Of a stretch of 64,000 nt of DNA, positions 17,110 through 25,913 are shown in pieces; position 1 is the first letter of the stretch, and each line of letters begins with the position of its first letter. Origin of the DNA: Canibacter oris. GTDB taxonomy: Bacteria; Actinomycetota; Actinomycetes; Actinomycetales; Microbacteriaceae. Made by a program: the position numbers and the translations under genes. Location of the stretch: contig NZ_JACIFD010000002.1 of NCBI RefSeq assembly GCF_014197205.1, positions 101,501-165,500 of the forward strand, read 5' to 3'. The notes under the pieces were generated by a model. That model had not been told where the DNA came from and did no database searches. It saw only the letters and a list, made by a program, of their open reading frames with translations.

Positions 17110-18908
17110 CATACACCGAGCACCAACTTGAAGCCCTGCAGCACCTAGTGGCAGAACAAACGCTGAGCCTTACCGCCCTCAGCAACAACCTACGCCACAG
17201 TCACAGCGAATGCACCACCATTAGCCTGCATCTCAGCCGCCAAAACAGCAAAGCCTACCAGCAGCTAACCGAATTCTTTAGGAGAGAAATTGTGGCCGTG
17301 CTCGGTGACCTCGAACAAGCAGTGAGACTCGCAAACAATAGCTTTAACCACCTACAGCAGACGCTCACAAAGCACCTCCAACAGCAGCAGCTGCTGCGCG
17401 CGGAAATAGCAAGACTGCAGCTCGAACTCGGGCAAAGCCATGCCGCTCTAAACGCGCACGCCGCAGCATACGGTTTTGCGATACCGTCTAATCCTTTGCA
17501 GGCTGTTGCCAGTAGCAGCACGGCATACACTTGCCTGGCTGATCCACAAACCAATTATGATTTACAAACACTGTGGGAGCCGGCAAGCCGCCATCACAAC
17601 TACCTCGCAGCGCAGCACGCCACGCACACCACACAGCTGGCCGCGCTACAACAGCAAATCACCACAGAACTCACAAACTTTCACGCAAGCCTCACCGCGG
17701 TGCAACTGCCACCACAGCCCCGCGAAGTTAGCGCCGCGGCCACCCCAGATAATCTCCGCATCACCGCCATCAACCACAAAAACCCGCTGCTTGCGGCAGA
17801 AAAACGACTCGCCGCAGGCGATCTTGACCCCGTAGCTTTGCTAGCAGTATATGCCGCGCTAAGCCAGCGCCAGCAGCGTATGTTTATCTCCCGCAACAAA
17901 TGGTCTCTGGCGGCTGGCAGCCGAGTGCCAACCACGTTAAAACAAGAAGCCGCGCACCTAGCACTGCAGCAAACCCTGAAAGATCCGCAGACAGCGGCAC
18001 GGGCTATGGGATTACCACCCGCAGCAGCAGCCCGACTGCACAGTGAAGCCAAAACCCTGCAAACAGCGCTGCGACAAAACCCCGAAGCGCAGCTCATCAG
18101 TTACGGCAAACAGCAGCACCAGAGCACAGCGCAGGTGCTGGTGGGAGACCCGCACACAGCGCAGCAGCTCATTGTGCTGGTGCCCGGTATGGGATCTAAC
18201 GTTGGCGGTATCGGCAACACCCTGGCTGCGGCTCAGGCACTGCGCTCACAACTGCAAACACACCGTGTAAAAACCGCGGTTATCGTGTGGCAGGGGTACG
18301 ACTCGCCGGAACTGCTCGAAGAACCCCTGCGACATAAAGCGGTGGCCGGCGGCGTGCAACTGCGTGGCGATATCGCCGCACTGCAACAGCAGTATCCAGC
18401 TGCAAAGCTCAGCATTATCGGTCACTCCTACGGCACCACCACCGCAGCAGAAGCGCTCAAGGGCATAGATCAGCCTGTGCATAATTTTATTGCGGTGGGA
18501 TCAGCTGGCCTGCGTGACGGCACCACCAGGCAAGAGCTGCGGGCAGAGAAAATCTTTGCCATCACCGCGGCACCGGAAATCGCCAGCTGGGGTGATCCAA
18601 CAACATACCAAAAACAGCACCTGCTGCGTGACCTCAGCCAGCACAGCGATTTAATCGCGCCCGTGGGAATAGCTTACGGAGAACACAGGGTGGATCCGCG
18701 CGACCTTGAGCAAGTCACCGTGCTACCAGCAAACCACGCCACCGCTGCGGGGCAACGAGTTGGCACACACTCGCTATATGCCACCGCGGCAGGGGAGGTA
18801 GGATACTTCAACCCTGAATCGCAGAGTTTGCGGGCAATCGCGGGGGCACTCGCCGCAAGTCAGGTGCAGCCGCAAGATTCGGTGCGTGGGTCGCCGGCTC
18901 CGCAGTAA
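17106..18908 (+). CDS. DUF1023 alpha/beta hydrolase with coiled N-terminus, likely T7SS substrate
   Basis: The 600-aa protein has two parts. Residues 1-140 are long helices rich in Gln, Leu and Glu that resemble LXG or WXG targeting domains. The C-terminal half is a DUF1023-type hydrolase: LIVLVPGMGSNVGGI at about 357, the nucleophile elbow IGHSYGTTTAAEAL with Ser441, and HSLYAT with a candidate catalytic histidine near the end. DUF1023 proteins are predicted lipases or esterases often encoded beside ESX genes in actinobacteria. There is no signal peptide, which fits type VII export. Substrate and target are unknown. ATG at 17106 overlaps the previous stop. Confidence 0.85.
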   Translation: MTYTEHQLEALQHLVAEQTLSLTALSNNLRHSHSECTTISLHLSRQNSKAYQQLTEFFRREIVAVLGDLEQAVRLANNSFNHLQQTLTKHLQQQQLLRAEIARLQLELGQSHAALNAHAAAYGFAIPSNPLQAVASSSTAYTCLADPQTNYDLQTLWEPASRHHNYLAAQHATHTTQLAALQQQITTELTNFHASLTAVQLPPQPREVSAAATPDNLRITAINHKNPLLAAEKRLAAGDLDPVALLAVYAALSQRQQRMFISRNKWSLAAGSRVPTTLKQEAAHLALQQTLKDPQTAARAMGLPPAAAARLHSEAKTLQTALRQNPEAQLISYGKQQHQSTAQVLVGDPHTAQQLIVLVPGMGSNVGGIGNTLAAAQALRSQLQTHRVKTAVIVWQGYDSPELLEEPLRHKAVAGGVQLRGDIAALQQQYPAAKLSIIGHSYGTTTAAEALKGIDQPVHNFIAVGSAGLRDGTTRQELRAEKIFAITAAPEIASWGDPTTYQKQHLLRDLSQHSDLIAPVGIAYGEHRVDPRDLEQVTVLPANHATAAGQRVGTHSLYATAAGEVGYFNPESQSLRAIAGALAASQVQPQDSVRGSPAPQ

Positions 18909-19021
18909 GAAGAGCTGCCGCAGCCACAGCGGTGGTGTGCAAAATCCAATTTGTGAGATAGAATGAGTGTTTACCGCTGACGCTAAGCTGCGGTCAGTCA
19001 CAGTTGAATACGGAGGAAATA

Positions 19022-20020
19022 ATGCGCATTGATTTAAGCGAACTGCGATACATCGAACGTGAAAAAGAAATTCCATTCGCGGAACTAGCTGAAATTATTG
19101 AACAGGCCATTAGCTCCGCGTATCTGAAGCACCTTGCAAATCAGGGCTTGGCTGTGCCGAAGCCAGGCGAGGTGCGCACTGAGCTTGATCGTAAAACCGG
19201 GCAAATTAATCTGTACACCGCGGAGCTTGACGAAGACGGCAATGTTATCGGCGAGGCAACAATTGAGCTTGAAGAATTCGGGCGGATTGCGGCTTACGCC
19301 GCGAAACAGGTGATTGTGCAGCGGTTGAGCGACTTGTCAAACGACGCACTGCTGGGCTCTTTTAGAGGCAAAGAAGGCTCGCTAGTTTCTGGTGTTGTGC
19401 AGCAGGGGCCAAACCCGCGCATGGTGCACATCGACCTTGGCGACGTCGAAGCTATTCTGCCACCAGAGGAGCAGGTTCCGGGAGAAGAATATAAGCACGG
19501 CACCCGGATGCGTGTTTATGTGACCAGTGTCACTAAAGGCGCTAAGGGACCACAGGTAGTTGTTAGCCGCACCCACCCGAAACTGGTGCAGAAACTGTTT
19601 GAACTGGAAGTTCCGGAACTGGTAGACGGTACCGTAGAAATTGTTGCGGTGGCGCGTGAGGCAGGCCACCGCTCGAAGGTTGCCGTGCGAGCCATCAAAG
19701 AGGGTGTTAACGCTAAAGGCACCTGCATTGGTGAGATGGGGCGTCGAGTGCGCGCTGTGATGAGCCAGCTCGGTGAAGAAAAGATTGACCTTATTGACTA
19801 TTCTGCGGATCTGCCAAAGTTCGTTGCTAACGCCCTGTCTCCGGCGAAGGTTTCCGATGTTTTCACCCTGAACGCAGCGGAAAAACAAGTGCGAGCCCTG
19901 GTGCCAGATTTCCAGCTCTCGCTGGCAATTGGTAAAGAGGGGCAGAACGCGCGGCTGGCGGCAAAGCTCACGGGCGCAAAAATCGATATTCAGCCAGATT
20001 CAGTGATGGAAGAAAATTAA
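19022..20020 (+). CDS. nusA: Transcription termination/antitermination protein NusA
   Basis: NusA binds RNA polymerase and RNA and modulates pausing, termination and antitermination. The 332-aa protein contains the N-terminal polymerase-binding domain, an S1 domain (GSLVSGVVQQGPNPRMVHIDLGDVEAILP), and two KH domains (KVAVRAIKEGVNAKGTCIGEMGRR; FQLSLAIGKEGQNARLAAKL). The short actinobacterial form without C-terminal repeats is normal. I chose ATG at 19022 because GGAGGAA lies directly upstream; an in-frame TTG at 19004 is less likely. The usual upstream neighbour rimP is absent. Confidence 0.97.
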   Translation: MRIDLSELRYIEREKEIPFAELAEIIEQAISSAYLKHLANQGLAVPKPGEVRTELDRKTGQINLYTAELDEDGNVIGEATIELEEFGRIAAYAAKQVIVQRLSDLSNDALLGSFRGKEGSLVSGVVQQGPNPRMVHIDLGDVEAILPPEEQVPGEEYKHGTRMRVYVTSVTKGAKGPQVVVSRTHPKLVQKLFELEVPELVDGTVEIVAVAREAGHRSKVAVRAIKEGVNAKGTCIGEMGRRVRAVMSQLGEEKIDLIDYSADLPKFVANALSPAKVSDVFTLNAAEKQVRALVPDFQLSLAIGKEGQNARLAAKLTGAKIDIQPDSVMEEN

Positions 20021-20110
20021 TAACTGTTGTCGCGGTGCTGCCTAAAAAGCTGGCGGAGCATCGCAGTTCGCCGCGCGGTTTCGCGCGCGATGTCAGGTGA
20101 GGCTGATAAG

Positions 20111-20353
20111 ATGGATTCGATTCGCACATGCGTGGGGTGTCGGCAGAAAGACAAACGCTCTGCTCTCATGCGTGTGGTTGTTAGCGGGTCTGCGTTGATT
20201 ATTGATGTCCGTGGGGGAGCCTCCGGGCGGGGATGTCACGTGCATGACCGTGCTGATTGCGTGAGTCAAGCAGTGCAGCGTAAAGCGTTTACGCGCGCAC
20301 TGCGGGTAACTACTGCGGTAGACACCACCCACTTAGAGAATAGGTTGAAATGA
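20111..20353 (+). CDS. ylxR: YlxR family RNA-binding protein
   Basis: YlxR is a small basic protein in the nusA-infB operon, possibly RNA binding. The 80-aa product begins MDSIRTCVGCRQKDKRS, the diagnostic CVGCR motif. It continues with the conserved GRGCHVHDRADCVSQA segment. ATG at 20111 gives the usual N-terminus and has GGTGAGG upstream. Earlier in-frame starts at 20027 or 20090 would add an atypical extension. The start of infB lies 93 bases downstream. Confidence 0.9.
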   Translation: MDSIRTCVGCRQKDKRSALMRVVVSGSALIIDVRGGASGRGCHVHDRADCVSQAVQRKAFTRALRVTTAVDTTHLENRLK

Positions 20354-20404
20354 TCATGGATCTGTAATGAACGGTTCACGATGAGTTCCGTTAAACAGTA
20401 AAAA

Positions 20405-20440
20405 GGTTCTCGCCCTGTCTGCGGCGCGAACCCAGACAGG
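20405..20440 (+). promoter_or_regulatory. infB leader with two mutually exclusive hairpins
   Basis: The first stem pairs 20405-20414 with 20423-20432 (nine of ten pairs). The second pairs 20414-20421 with 20433-20440 (eight perfect pairs). The 5' arm of the second stem is the loop of the first, so they cannot both form. The 3' arm of the second stem ends in AGG, the start of the infB Shine-Dalgarno (AGGAG at 20438-20442). The arrangement would let one fold hide the ribosome site and the other free it. This is inferred from pairing only. Confidence 0.45.
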
Positions 20441-20446
20441 AGAAAA

Positions 20447-23200
20447 GTGGCAAACCCACGTGTACATGAGATTGCTTCTGAGCTCGGTATTGAGAGCAAG
20501 GAAGTGCTTGCAAAATTGCAAGAGATGGGGGAATTCGTTAAATCCTCCAGCTCAACAGTTGTGCCAATTGTGGCAAAACGGTTGAAAGAAGAGTTTGCGG
20601 CAAAGGCACCTGCTGGAGCTGCTGCGGCTGCCGAGAAGTCGGCTGCTAAACCAGCCGCGAAGGCCGCAGCAAAGCCAAAGCCTGAAGCGAAGCCAAAGGC
20701 TGAAAGCAAGGCTGCTGCAACTAAGACAGCGGCAAAGCCGGCAGCTAAAACCGGTCCGAAGCCAGGCCCGAAAAAGGCTGCTGCTGCCGCGAACAGCTCG
20801 GCACAGGCCGCTAGCGCACCGCAGGAAGCGGCTGCGAAACCAGCGGCTAAGAGCGCTGCAGCTCCGAAGAGCCCAGCCAAGAGTGCGGCTGCTAAGCCAG
20901 GGCCGAAGCCGGCTGCGCCGAAGCCAGCTGCGGCTGCGCCGAAAACCGCACGTCCGGGTAACAACCCATTCACCAGTTCGCAGGGCATGGCTATCCCGCG
21001 ACCACCACGGCCGGGTAATAACCCGTTTGCACCTTCACAAGGGATGGGCAAGCGTCCATCTCCGGGCAACATTCCAAAGCCCGGTGCTCCGCGTCCGGGC
21101 CGTCCAGGTGCTGGAACAGGTACTGGAGCTGGTCGTCCCGGTGGCGGCGGTGCTGGCCGTTCGGGAGGTTTTGCGCGACCAGGCGGCGGTGCTGGTGGCG
21201 GTAGCGCACCAGGTCGTCCCGGTGGTGGCGGCGGTTTTGCCGGTCGTGGCCGTGCCGGTCGTGGCGCTGGTACTGCGGGCGCATTCGGTCGCGGCGGCTC
21301 CAAGAGCAAAGCACGCAAGTCAAAGCGGGCAAAGCGGCAAGAGTTTGAGATGCGGGAGGCGCCGGTAATTGGCGGCGTAACTGTGCCACGCGGTGACGGT
21401 TCAACCCCGATCCGCCTGCGCCGTGGTGCTTCTCTGGCAGACTTTGCGGAGAAGATTGACACCAGTGCATCAAACCTGGTTACGGTGCTGTTCCACCTCG
21501 GTGAAATGGCAACCGCGACTGAGTCACTCGACGAGGCAACCTTCGAAATCCTCGGTGAAGAGCTCGGATACAAGGTGCAAATCGTTTCGCCTGAGGATGA
21601 GGACCGTGAGATTCTGGAGGGCTTCGATATTGATCTTGAGAGTGAAGAGCTGGAAGATGAAGCAAATCTAGAGCCTCGCCCGCCGGTTGTAACCGTGATG
21701 GGTCACGTTGACCACGGTAAGACCCGCCTACTTGACGCGATCCGCAATGCAAATGTGGTGCAGGGTGAAGCCGGCGGCATTACCCAGCACATTGGTGCTT
21801 ACCAGGTAACCACCGAGCATGAGGGTCAGGAACGTAAGATTACCTTCATCGACACCCCGGGTCACGAGGCGTTTACCGCGATGCGTGCCCGTGGTGCGCG
21901 GGTAACTGATATCGCGATTCTGGTGGTTGCCGCTGATGACGGCATTATGCCGCAGACTGTGGAGGCTTTAAACCACGCGAAGGCTGCTGAGGTGCCGATT
22001 GTGGTGGCTGTTAACAAGGTTGATAAGCCCGAAGCGAACCCGCAGAAAGTGCGTGCCCAGCTCACTGAGTTTGGTCTGGTTGCGGAAGAGTACGGCGGCG
22101 AAGTGATGTTCGTTGATGTTTCCGCGAAACAAAACCAGGGCATCACAGAGCTGCTCGACGCGGTGCTGCTGACCGCTGACGCGGAGCTTGATTTGCGCGC
22201 GAATCCAAACAAAGATGCGCGTGGAGTCGCGATTGAGGCGCACCTTGACAAGGGTCGCGGTTCAGTTGCAACTGTGCTGATTCAGTCTGGCACATTGCGC
22301 GTTGGTGATTCAATTGTTGCCGGCACTGCGCACGGTCGTGTGCGAGCCATGCTCGACGAGAACGGTAACCGGGTCAAAGAGGCCGGGCCATCTCGTCCGG
22401 TTGCGGTGCAGGGCCTCAGCACCGTGCCACGTGCGGGTGATAGCTTCATCGTTACCGATGAGGAGCGCACCGCCCGCCAGATTGCTGAGAAACGTGAAGC
22501 TGCGGAGCGTAATGCTCAGCTGGCTAAGGCCCGCAAGCGGATGAGTCTGGAAGACTTCACTAAGGCGCTTGAAGAGGGCAAGGTTGAGGCGCTGAACTTG
22601 ATTATCAAGGGTGACGTCTCCGGTGCTGTGGAAGCGCTTGAAGAGTCGCTTATGAAGATTGAGGTTGATGAAACCGTACAGCTGCGAATTTTGCACCGCG
22701 GTGTTGGTGCAATTACCTCCAGCGATGTTGATCTTGCGACAATCGATAACGCGATTATCGTCGGCTTCAATGTGCGTCCAGATGTGAAGGCACGCGAGCT
22801 AGCGCAGCGCGAGGGCGTGGATATCCGTTTCTACAACGTGATTTACAACGCAATCGACGACATCGAGAACTCACTCAAGGGCCTCTTGAAGCCAGAATAC
22901 GAAGAAGTGCAGTCCGGCGTTGCCGAGATTCGCGAGGTATTCAGGTCTTCCAAGTTCGGCAACATCGCAGGTGTTATCGTGCGCAGCGGCACCATCACCC
23001 GCAACGCTAAAGCACGCGTTATTCGTGAGGGAGTGGTTATCGCCGACGGGCTCGCAATTGAATCACTGCGGCGCTTTAAAGACGATGTCACCGAGGTTAA
23101 GACCGATTTCGAGTGCGGTATCGGCCTTGGCAAGTACAACGACATTCGCGTCGGCGACGAGATTGAAACTACGGAGATGGTGGAAAAACCACGCGTCTAA
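20447..23200 (+). CDS. infB: Translation initiation factor IF-2
   Basis: IF-2 places initiator tRNA on the 30S subunit using GTP. The 917-aa protein has the IF2_N domain ([20 protein letters not shown]), then a long Ala/Lys/Pro tract (about 50-175) and a Gly/Arg/Pro-rich tract (175-285). The second IF2_N module follows ([15 protein letters not shown]...). The G domain shows [24 protein letters not shown] and NKVDK. Domains II-IV complete the C-terminus ([11 protein letters not shown]). GTG at 20447 has AGGAG upstream. The long low-complexity linker is common in actinobacterial IF-2. Confidence 0.98.
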   Translation: MANPRVHEIASELGIESKEVLAKLQEMGEFVKSSSSTVVPIVAKRLKEEFAAKAPAGAAAAAEKSAAKPAAKAAAKPKPEAKPKAESKAAATKTAAKPAAKTGPKPGPKKAAAAANSSAQAASAPQEAAAKPAAKSAAAPKSPAKSAAAKPGPKPAAPKPAAAAPKTARPGNNPFTSSQGMAIPRPPRPGNNPFAPSQGMGKRPSPGNIPKPGAPRPGRPGAGTGTGAGRPGGGGAGRSGGFARPGGGAGGGSAPGRPGGGGGFAGRGRAGRGAGTAGAFGRGGSKSKARKSKRAKRQEFEMREAPVIGGVTVPRGDGSTPIRLRRGASLADFAEKIDTSASNLVTVLFHLGEMATATESLDEATFEILGEELGYKVQIVSPEDEDREILEGFDIDLESEELEDEANLEPRPPVVTVMGHVDHGKTRLLDAIRNANVVQGEAGGITQHIGAYQVTTEHEGQERKITFIDTPGHEAFTAMRARGARVTDIAILVVAADDGIMPQTVEALNHAKAAEVPIVVAVNKVDKPEANPQKVRAQLTEFGLVAEEYGGEVMFVDVSAKQNQGITELLDAVLLTADAELDLRANPNKDARGVAIEAHLDKGRGSVATVLIQSGTLRVGDSIVAGTAHGRVRAMLDENGNRVKEAGPSRPVAVQGLSTVPRAGDSFIVTDEERTARQIAEKREAAERNAQLAKARKRMSLEDFTKALEEGKVEALNLIIKGDVSGAVEALEESLMKIEVDETVQLRILHRGVGAITSSDVDLATIDNAIIVGFNVRPDVKARELAQREGVDIRFYNVIYNAIDDIENSLKGLLKPEYEEVQSGVAEIREVFRSSKFGNIAGVIVRSGTITRNAKARVIREGVVIADGLAIESLRRFKDDVTEVKTDFECGIGLGKYNDIRVGDEIETTEMVEKPRV

Positions 23201-23235
23201 GTGTCAGCACGGTGTTTAGCCGCTCCTAAAAGCAG

Positions 23236-23270
23236 AAGATGGGTTTGCTGGATCAGCAGCCCATCTTTTT
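23236..23270 (+). terminator. Intrinsic terminator after infB
   Basis: The arms AAGATGGGTTTGCTG (23236-23250) and CAGCAGCCCATCTT (23254-23267) pair with one bulge around a GAT loop and run into TTTTT. It ends the nusA-infB unit, so rbfA needs its own promoter. No DUF503 gene is present in the 250 bases before rbfA, which otherwise hold only the rbfA promoter. Confidence 0.85.
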
Positions 23271-23437
23271 GCGTGCTCGGAGGTTTGTGTTTGCTACTGC
23301 TTGCATTTGCCATGATTACAGTTTGCTAAGGTTTATGCTGTGCGCTTTTGCTAGGCCCTGCTACTCGGGATTTACATACTGACGTGCACAGGCAGTTCCA
23401 GCCGCGCAATCGTCAGCGAGCATCCAGAGCGCTGCGG

Positions 23438-23443
23438 TAAAAT
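23438..23443 (+). promoter_or_regulatory. -10 element of rbfA (leaderless)
   Basis: TAAAAT is seven bases before the ATG of rbfA at 23451, with no Shine-Dalgarno. Confidence 0.5.
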
Positions 23444-23450
23444 TACAAGC

Positions 23451-23918
23451 ATGACAAATCCACGGGTAGGGAAAGTAGCAGATCGGATTCACCAGATTAT
23501 CGCGCAGCGCCTCGAAAAAGGACTGCGTGATCCACGCCTGGGATTCGTTACCATTACTGAGGTGCGTGTCACCGGTGATTTGCAGCAGGCAAGTATTTTT
23601 TACACTGTTTACGGCACCGATAAAGAGCGCGCGGACAGTCAGATTGCGCTGCAGAAAGCGACCGGAATGCTGCGTAGCGAGGTGGCAAAAAACCTTGGCA
23701 CGAGGCTGACGCCAACGCTTGAGTTTATTCCCGACCAGCTGCCGGAGACAGCGGCGCATCTGACTGATTTGTTGGCGGTTGCGAAGCAGCGAGACGCTGA
23801 AGTGCGCAAGCTCGCCGCAAATGCTAGCTACGCCGGTGACGCTGACCCGTATCACGATGACACTGCCCGTAATACGGCAGACGAAGCCGAAACGGCAGAT
23901 AACGCTGGTGCAGCGTAG
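23451..23918 (+). CDS. rbfA: Ribosome-binding factor A
   Basis: RbfA helps mature the 30S subunit and 5' end of 16S rRNA. The 155-aa protein has the KH-like fold with RVGKVADRIHQIIAQRLEKGLRDPRLGFVTITEVRVT at the start and the conserved LRSEVAKNLGTRLTPTLEFIPD stretch around residues 68-89. The C-terminal tail from about 130 is acidic and Ala/Asp-rich. truB follows 28 bases downstream. Confidence 0.95.
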   Translation: MTNPRVGKVADRIHQIIAQRLEKGLRDPRLGFVTITEVRVTGDLQQASIFYTVYGTDKERADSQIALQKATGMLRSEVAKNLGTRLTPTLEFIPDQLPETAAHLTDLLAVAKQRDAEVRKLAANASYAGDADPYHDDTARNTADEAETADNAGAA

Positions 23919-23946
23919 CGGCGAGCGAGACTGCGAGAGGTTTTTA

Positions 23947-24993
23947 GTGCATAACACGAAACTCCCACTCGGGCTGCTGGCAGCAAATCCGCAAAACACA
24001 GCGCTGGTGCAGCAGCAGAGCGCAGGATTAACTGTCGCAGAGCATGTTGCCGCGGGGTGCGTGCTGCTGGTCGATAAAGCGTCCGGTTGGACTAGCCATG
24101 ACGTGGTCGCGCGCACCCGCCGTGCCTGCGGCACTAAAAAAGTCGGCCATGCGGGCACACTTGACCCGCTGGCAACCGGACTTCTAACCCTCGGGGTAGG
24201 GCCTGCAACGCGACTCTTGACGCACCTGGTGGGGCTTGACAAGGTTTACACTGCAACTGTGCGGCTGGGGCAGCAGACTGTTAGCGATGACGCGGAGGGT
24301 GAGATTCTGCGGCTCGCGCAGCCGTCAGAGCTGGCGCAAGTGAGCGCTGATCCACAGCAAATAATTGCCGCAGCAGCGCGGCTCACCGGCACTATTTCAC
24401 AGGTTCCTACGGCTGTCAGCGCGCTTAAGGTTGATGGAAAACGCGCCTATGATTTGGTGCGTGAGGGAGTAGAGGTGCAGCTGCGGGCGCGCACTGTGGA
24501 GATCTCGAAATTTGTGGTTTCTAATGTGCGCGATGCCGAGACTGCAGCGGGTCCGGCTGTTGATTTTGACTGTGAAGTTGCGGTTTCTAGCGGCACATAT
24601 GTGCGGGCTTTGGCACGTGATTTGGGTGCAGATCTTGGCGTGTTTGGACATTTAACCGCGCTGCGTCGCACCGCGGTTGGGCCATTTGCGGTAGTCGCGG
24701 GGATTAGCCTCGCCGAACTTGACAGTGTCGCGACCGAGGTGAAAAACGGGAATCAGGAGGCAGCTGCGAAGCTGCCGCTGGTGAGCGCTGCGGCGGCGGC
24801 GACTGCGGTGCACGGTGCGGTGGTTGTTGATGAAAACACCGCGGTAGCGCTGGGGCACGGAAAACAGCCGCTGTGTGAGGTGCCGGATACCGCGCTGCTG
24901 GCAGCTCTTAACACTGCTGGCAGGCTGCTGGCGCTGGTGCAGGCGCGTCAGGGTAAGCTGCGGGTTGTGACAGGGTTTCCGCAGGGCAGATAG
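23947..24993 (+). CDS. truB: tRNA pseudouridine(55) synthase
   Basis: TruB makes pseudouridine 55 in the T-loop of tRNA. The 348-aa protein carries CVLLVDKASGWTSHDVV and the catalytic GHAGTLDPLATGLL with Asp73. Later conserved parts are ISQVPTAVSALKVDGKRAYDLVREG and SSGTYVRALARDLG. I chose GTG at 23947, which has AGAGG upstream; this leaves a 36-residue N-terminal extension before the core. The C-terminal domain (about 260-348) is the PUA-like actinobacterial region. Confidence 0.95.
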   Translation: MHNTKLPLGLLAANPQNTALVQQQSAGLTVAEHVAAGCVLLVDKASGWTSHDVVARTRRACGTKKVGHAGTLDPLATGLLTLGVGPATRLLTHLVGLDKVYTATVRLGQQTVSDDAEGEILRLAQPSELAQVSADPQQIIAAAARLTGTISQVPTAVSALKVDGKRAYDLVREGVEVQLRARTVEISKFVVSNVRDAETAAGPAVDFDCEVAVSSGTYVRALARDLGADLGVFGHLTALRRTAVGPFAVVAGISLAELDSVATEVKNGNQEAAAKLPLVSAAAAATAVHGAVVVDENTAVALGHGKQPLCEVPDTALLAALNTAGRLLALVQARQGKLRVVTGFPQGR

Positions 24994-25088
24994 CGGCGGT
25001 GCGGCTGTGGGTGTGAGCTTGCGGTAGGTGCTGCCAGGGGCAAGTGGCGCTGCAAGACGTGCAGAAAAGTAAGCGGAGGCAGAAACAC

Positions 25089-25451
25089 ATGGTTGAATGG
25101 TTTACGATTGCGCAGATGGGCGCCGCAGCGCTCCTGCTGTTTGCGTGTTTGGGAGCGGCAGCGCTGCGACGGCAGCCGAATGATTTAACGATGGGCTTGA
25201 CGCTGCTGGTTACCGTGGGCCTGCTCGCGCAGGTGGTGGTGGCGCTGGTGGCGCCGGCTGTCGGAAACCCCGCAAGTGGTGACCTGCTGGAGTTCTGGAT
25301 GTACCTGCTGGTTGCGGTGGCGTTGCCAATCGGTGCCGGAGTTTGGGCTTTGATAGACCGTAGCTCGTGGGCCCACCTAATATTGGCGCTGGTGGCTTTC
25401 TCCCTAATCGTGATGGAGTACCGCATGATGGTGATTTGGGGGCTGTGGTAG
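25089..25451 (+). CDS. Membrane protein of unknown function
   Basis: A 120-aa protein with four predicted membrane segments (about 7-25, 37-58, 70-87 and 94-115). GGAGG lies about 12 bases before the ATG at 25089. It sits between truB and another small membrane protein, an arrangement compatible with an operon toward ribF. I do not recognise a family. Confidence 0.7.
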   Translation: MVEWFTIAQMGAAALLLFACLGAAALRRQPNDLTMGLTLLVTVGLLAQVVVALVAPAVGNPASGDLLEFWMYLLVAVALPIGAGVWALIDRSSWAHLILALVAFSLIVMEYRMMVIWGLW

Positions 25452-25471
25452 TGCCGGGGATAAATCAGGAG

Positions 25472-25477
25472 TAAACT
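25472..25477 (+). promoter_or_regulatory. -10 element of the membrane protein gene (leaderless)
   Basis: TAAACT is seven bases before the GTG at 25485. AGGG lies in the gap, so a short Shine-Dalgarno cannot be excluded. Confidence 0.35.
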
Positions 25478-25484
25478 AGGGCAA

Positions 25485-25913
25485 GTGAGTCGCAAAACTG
25501 AAACAACCGTGAACAAGCGCAAGCAGGGCCTCGGCCGGATTTTGGTGGCAACCTATATTATTTTGGCGCTTGCCGCTACCGGGCGTTCAGTCTATCAAGT
25601 GGTGCGGAAGTTTGACGAGGCGCCGCTGGCTTACTCACTCTCGGTTTTGGCGGCTGTTGTTTACATTTTGGCGACTGTGGCGCTGGCACGCAAGGGTTTG
25701 CTGTGGCACCGCATCGCCTGGGTCACCCTGCTGTTTGAGTTCACCGGGGTATTGGTTGTGGGCACGCTCAGTGTGCTGCAACCGCAGCTGTTTGCGCACC
25801 CATCAGTGTGGTCGTATTTTGGTGCGGGGTATTTGTTTATCCCACTGGTTCTGCCGCTTTTAGGGATGCTCTGGCTGCGCGGCAAACAGCGTCCGGAGGT
25901 GGCAGGTGCGTAG
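25485..25913 (+). CDS. Membrane protein of unknown function upstream of ribF
   Basis: The 142-aa product has a basic N-terminus (RKTETTVNKRKQG) and four predicted membrane helices at about 18-36, 47-66, 73-93 and 109-131. It overlaps the GTG of ribF by eight bases. A similar protein next to ribF is common in related actinomycetes, so the pair may be functionally linked, though I know of no experimental role. Start is GTG at 25485. Confidence 0.75.
   Translation: MSRKTETTVNKRKQGLGRILVATYIILALAATGRSVYQVVRKFDEAPLAYSLSVLAAVVYILATVALARKGLLWHRIAWVTLLFEFTGVLVVGTLSVLQPQLFAHPSVWSYFGAGYLFIPLVLPLLGMLWLRGKQRPEVAGA

Noticed and set aside
20405..20440. True H-type pseudoknot in the infB leader
   Set aside because: With no spare bases between the stems, both full helices could not form at once, so I describe them as alternatives.
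20266..21573. Long minus-strand Pro/Gly/Ala-rich reading frame
   Set aside because: It is the complement of the repetitive, GC-rich linker of infB; composition alone keeps it open.
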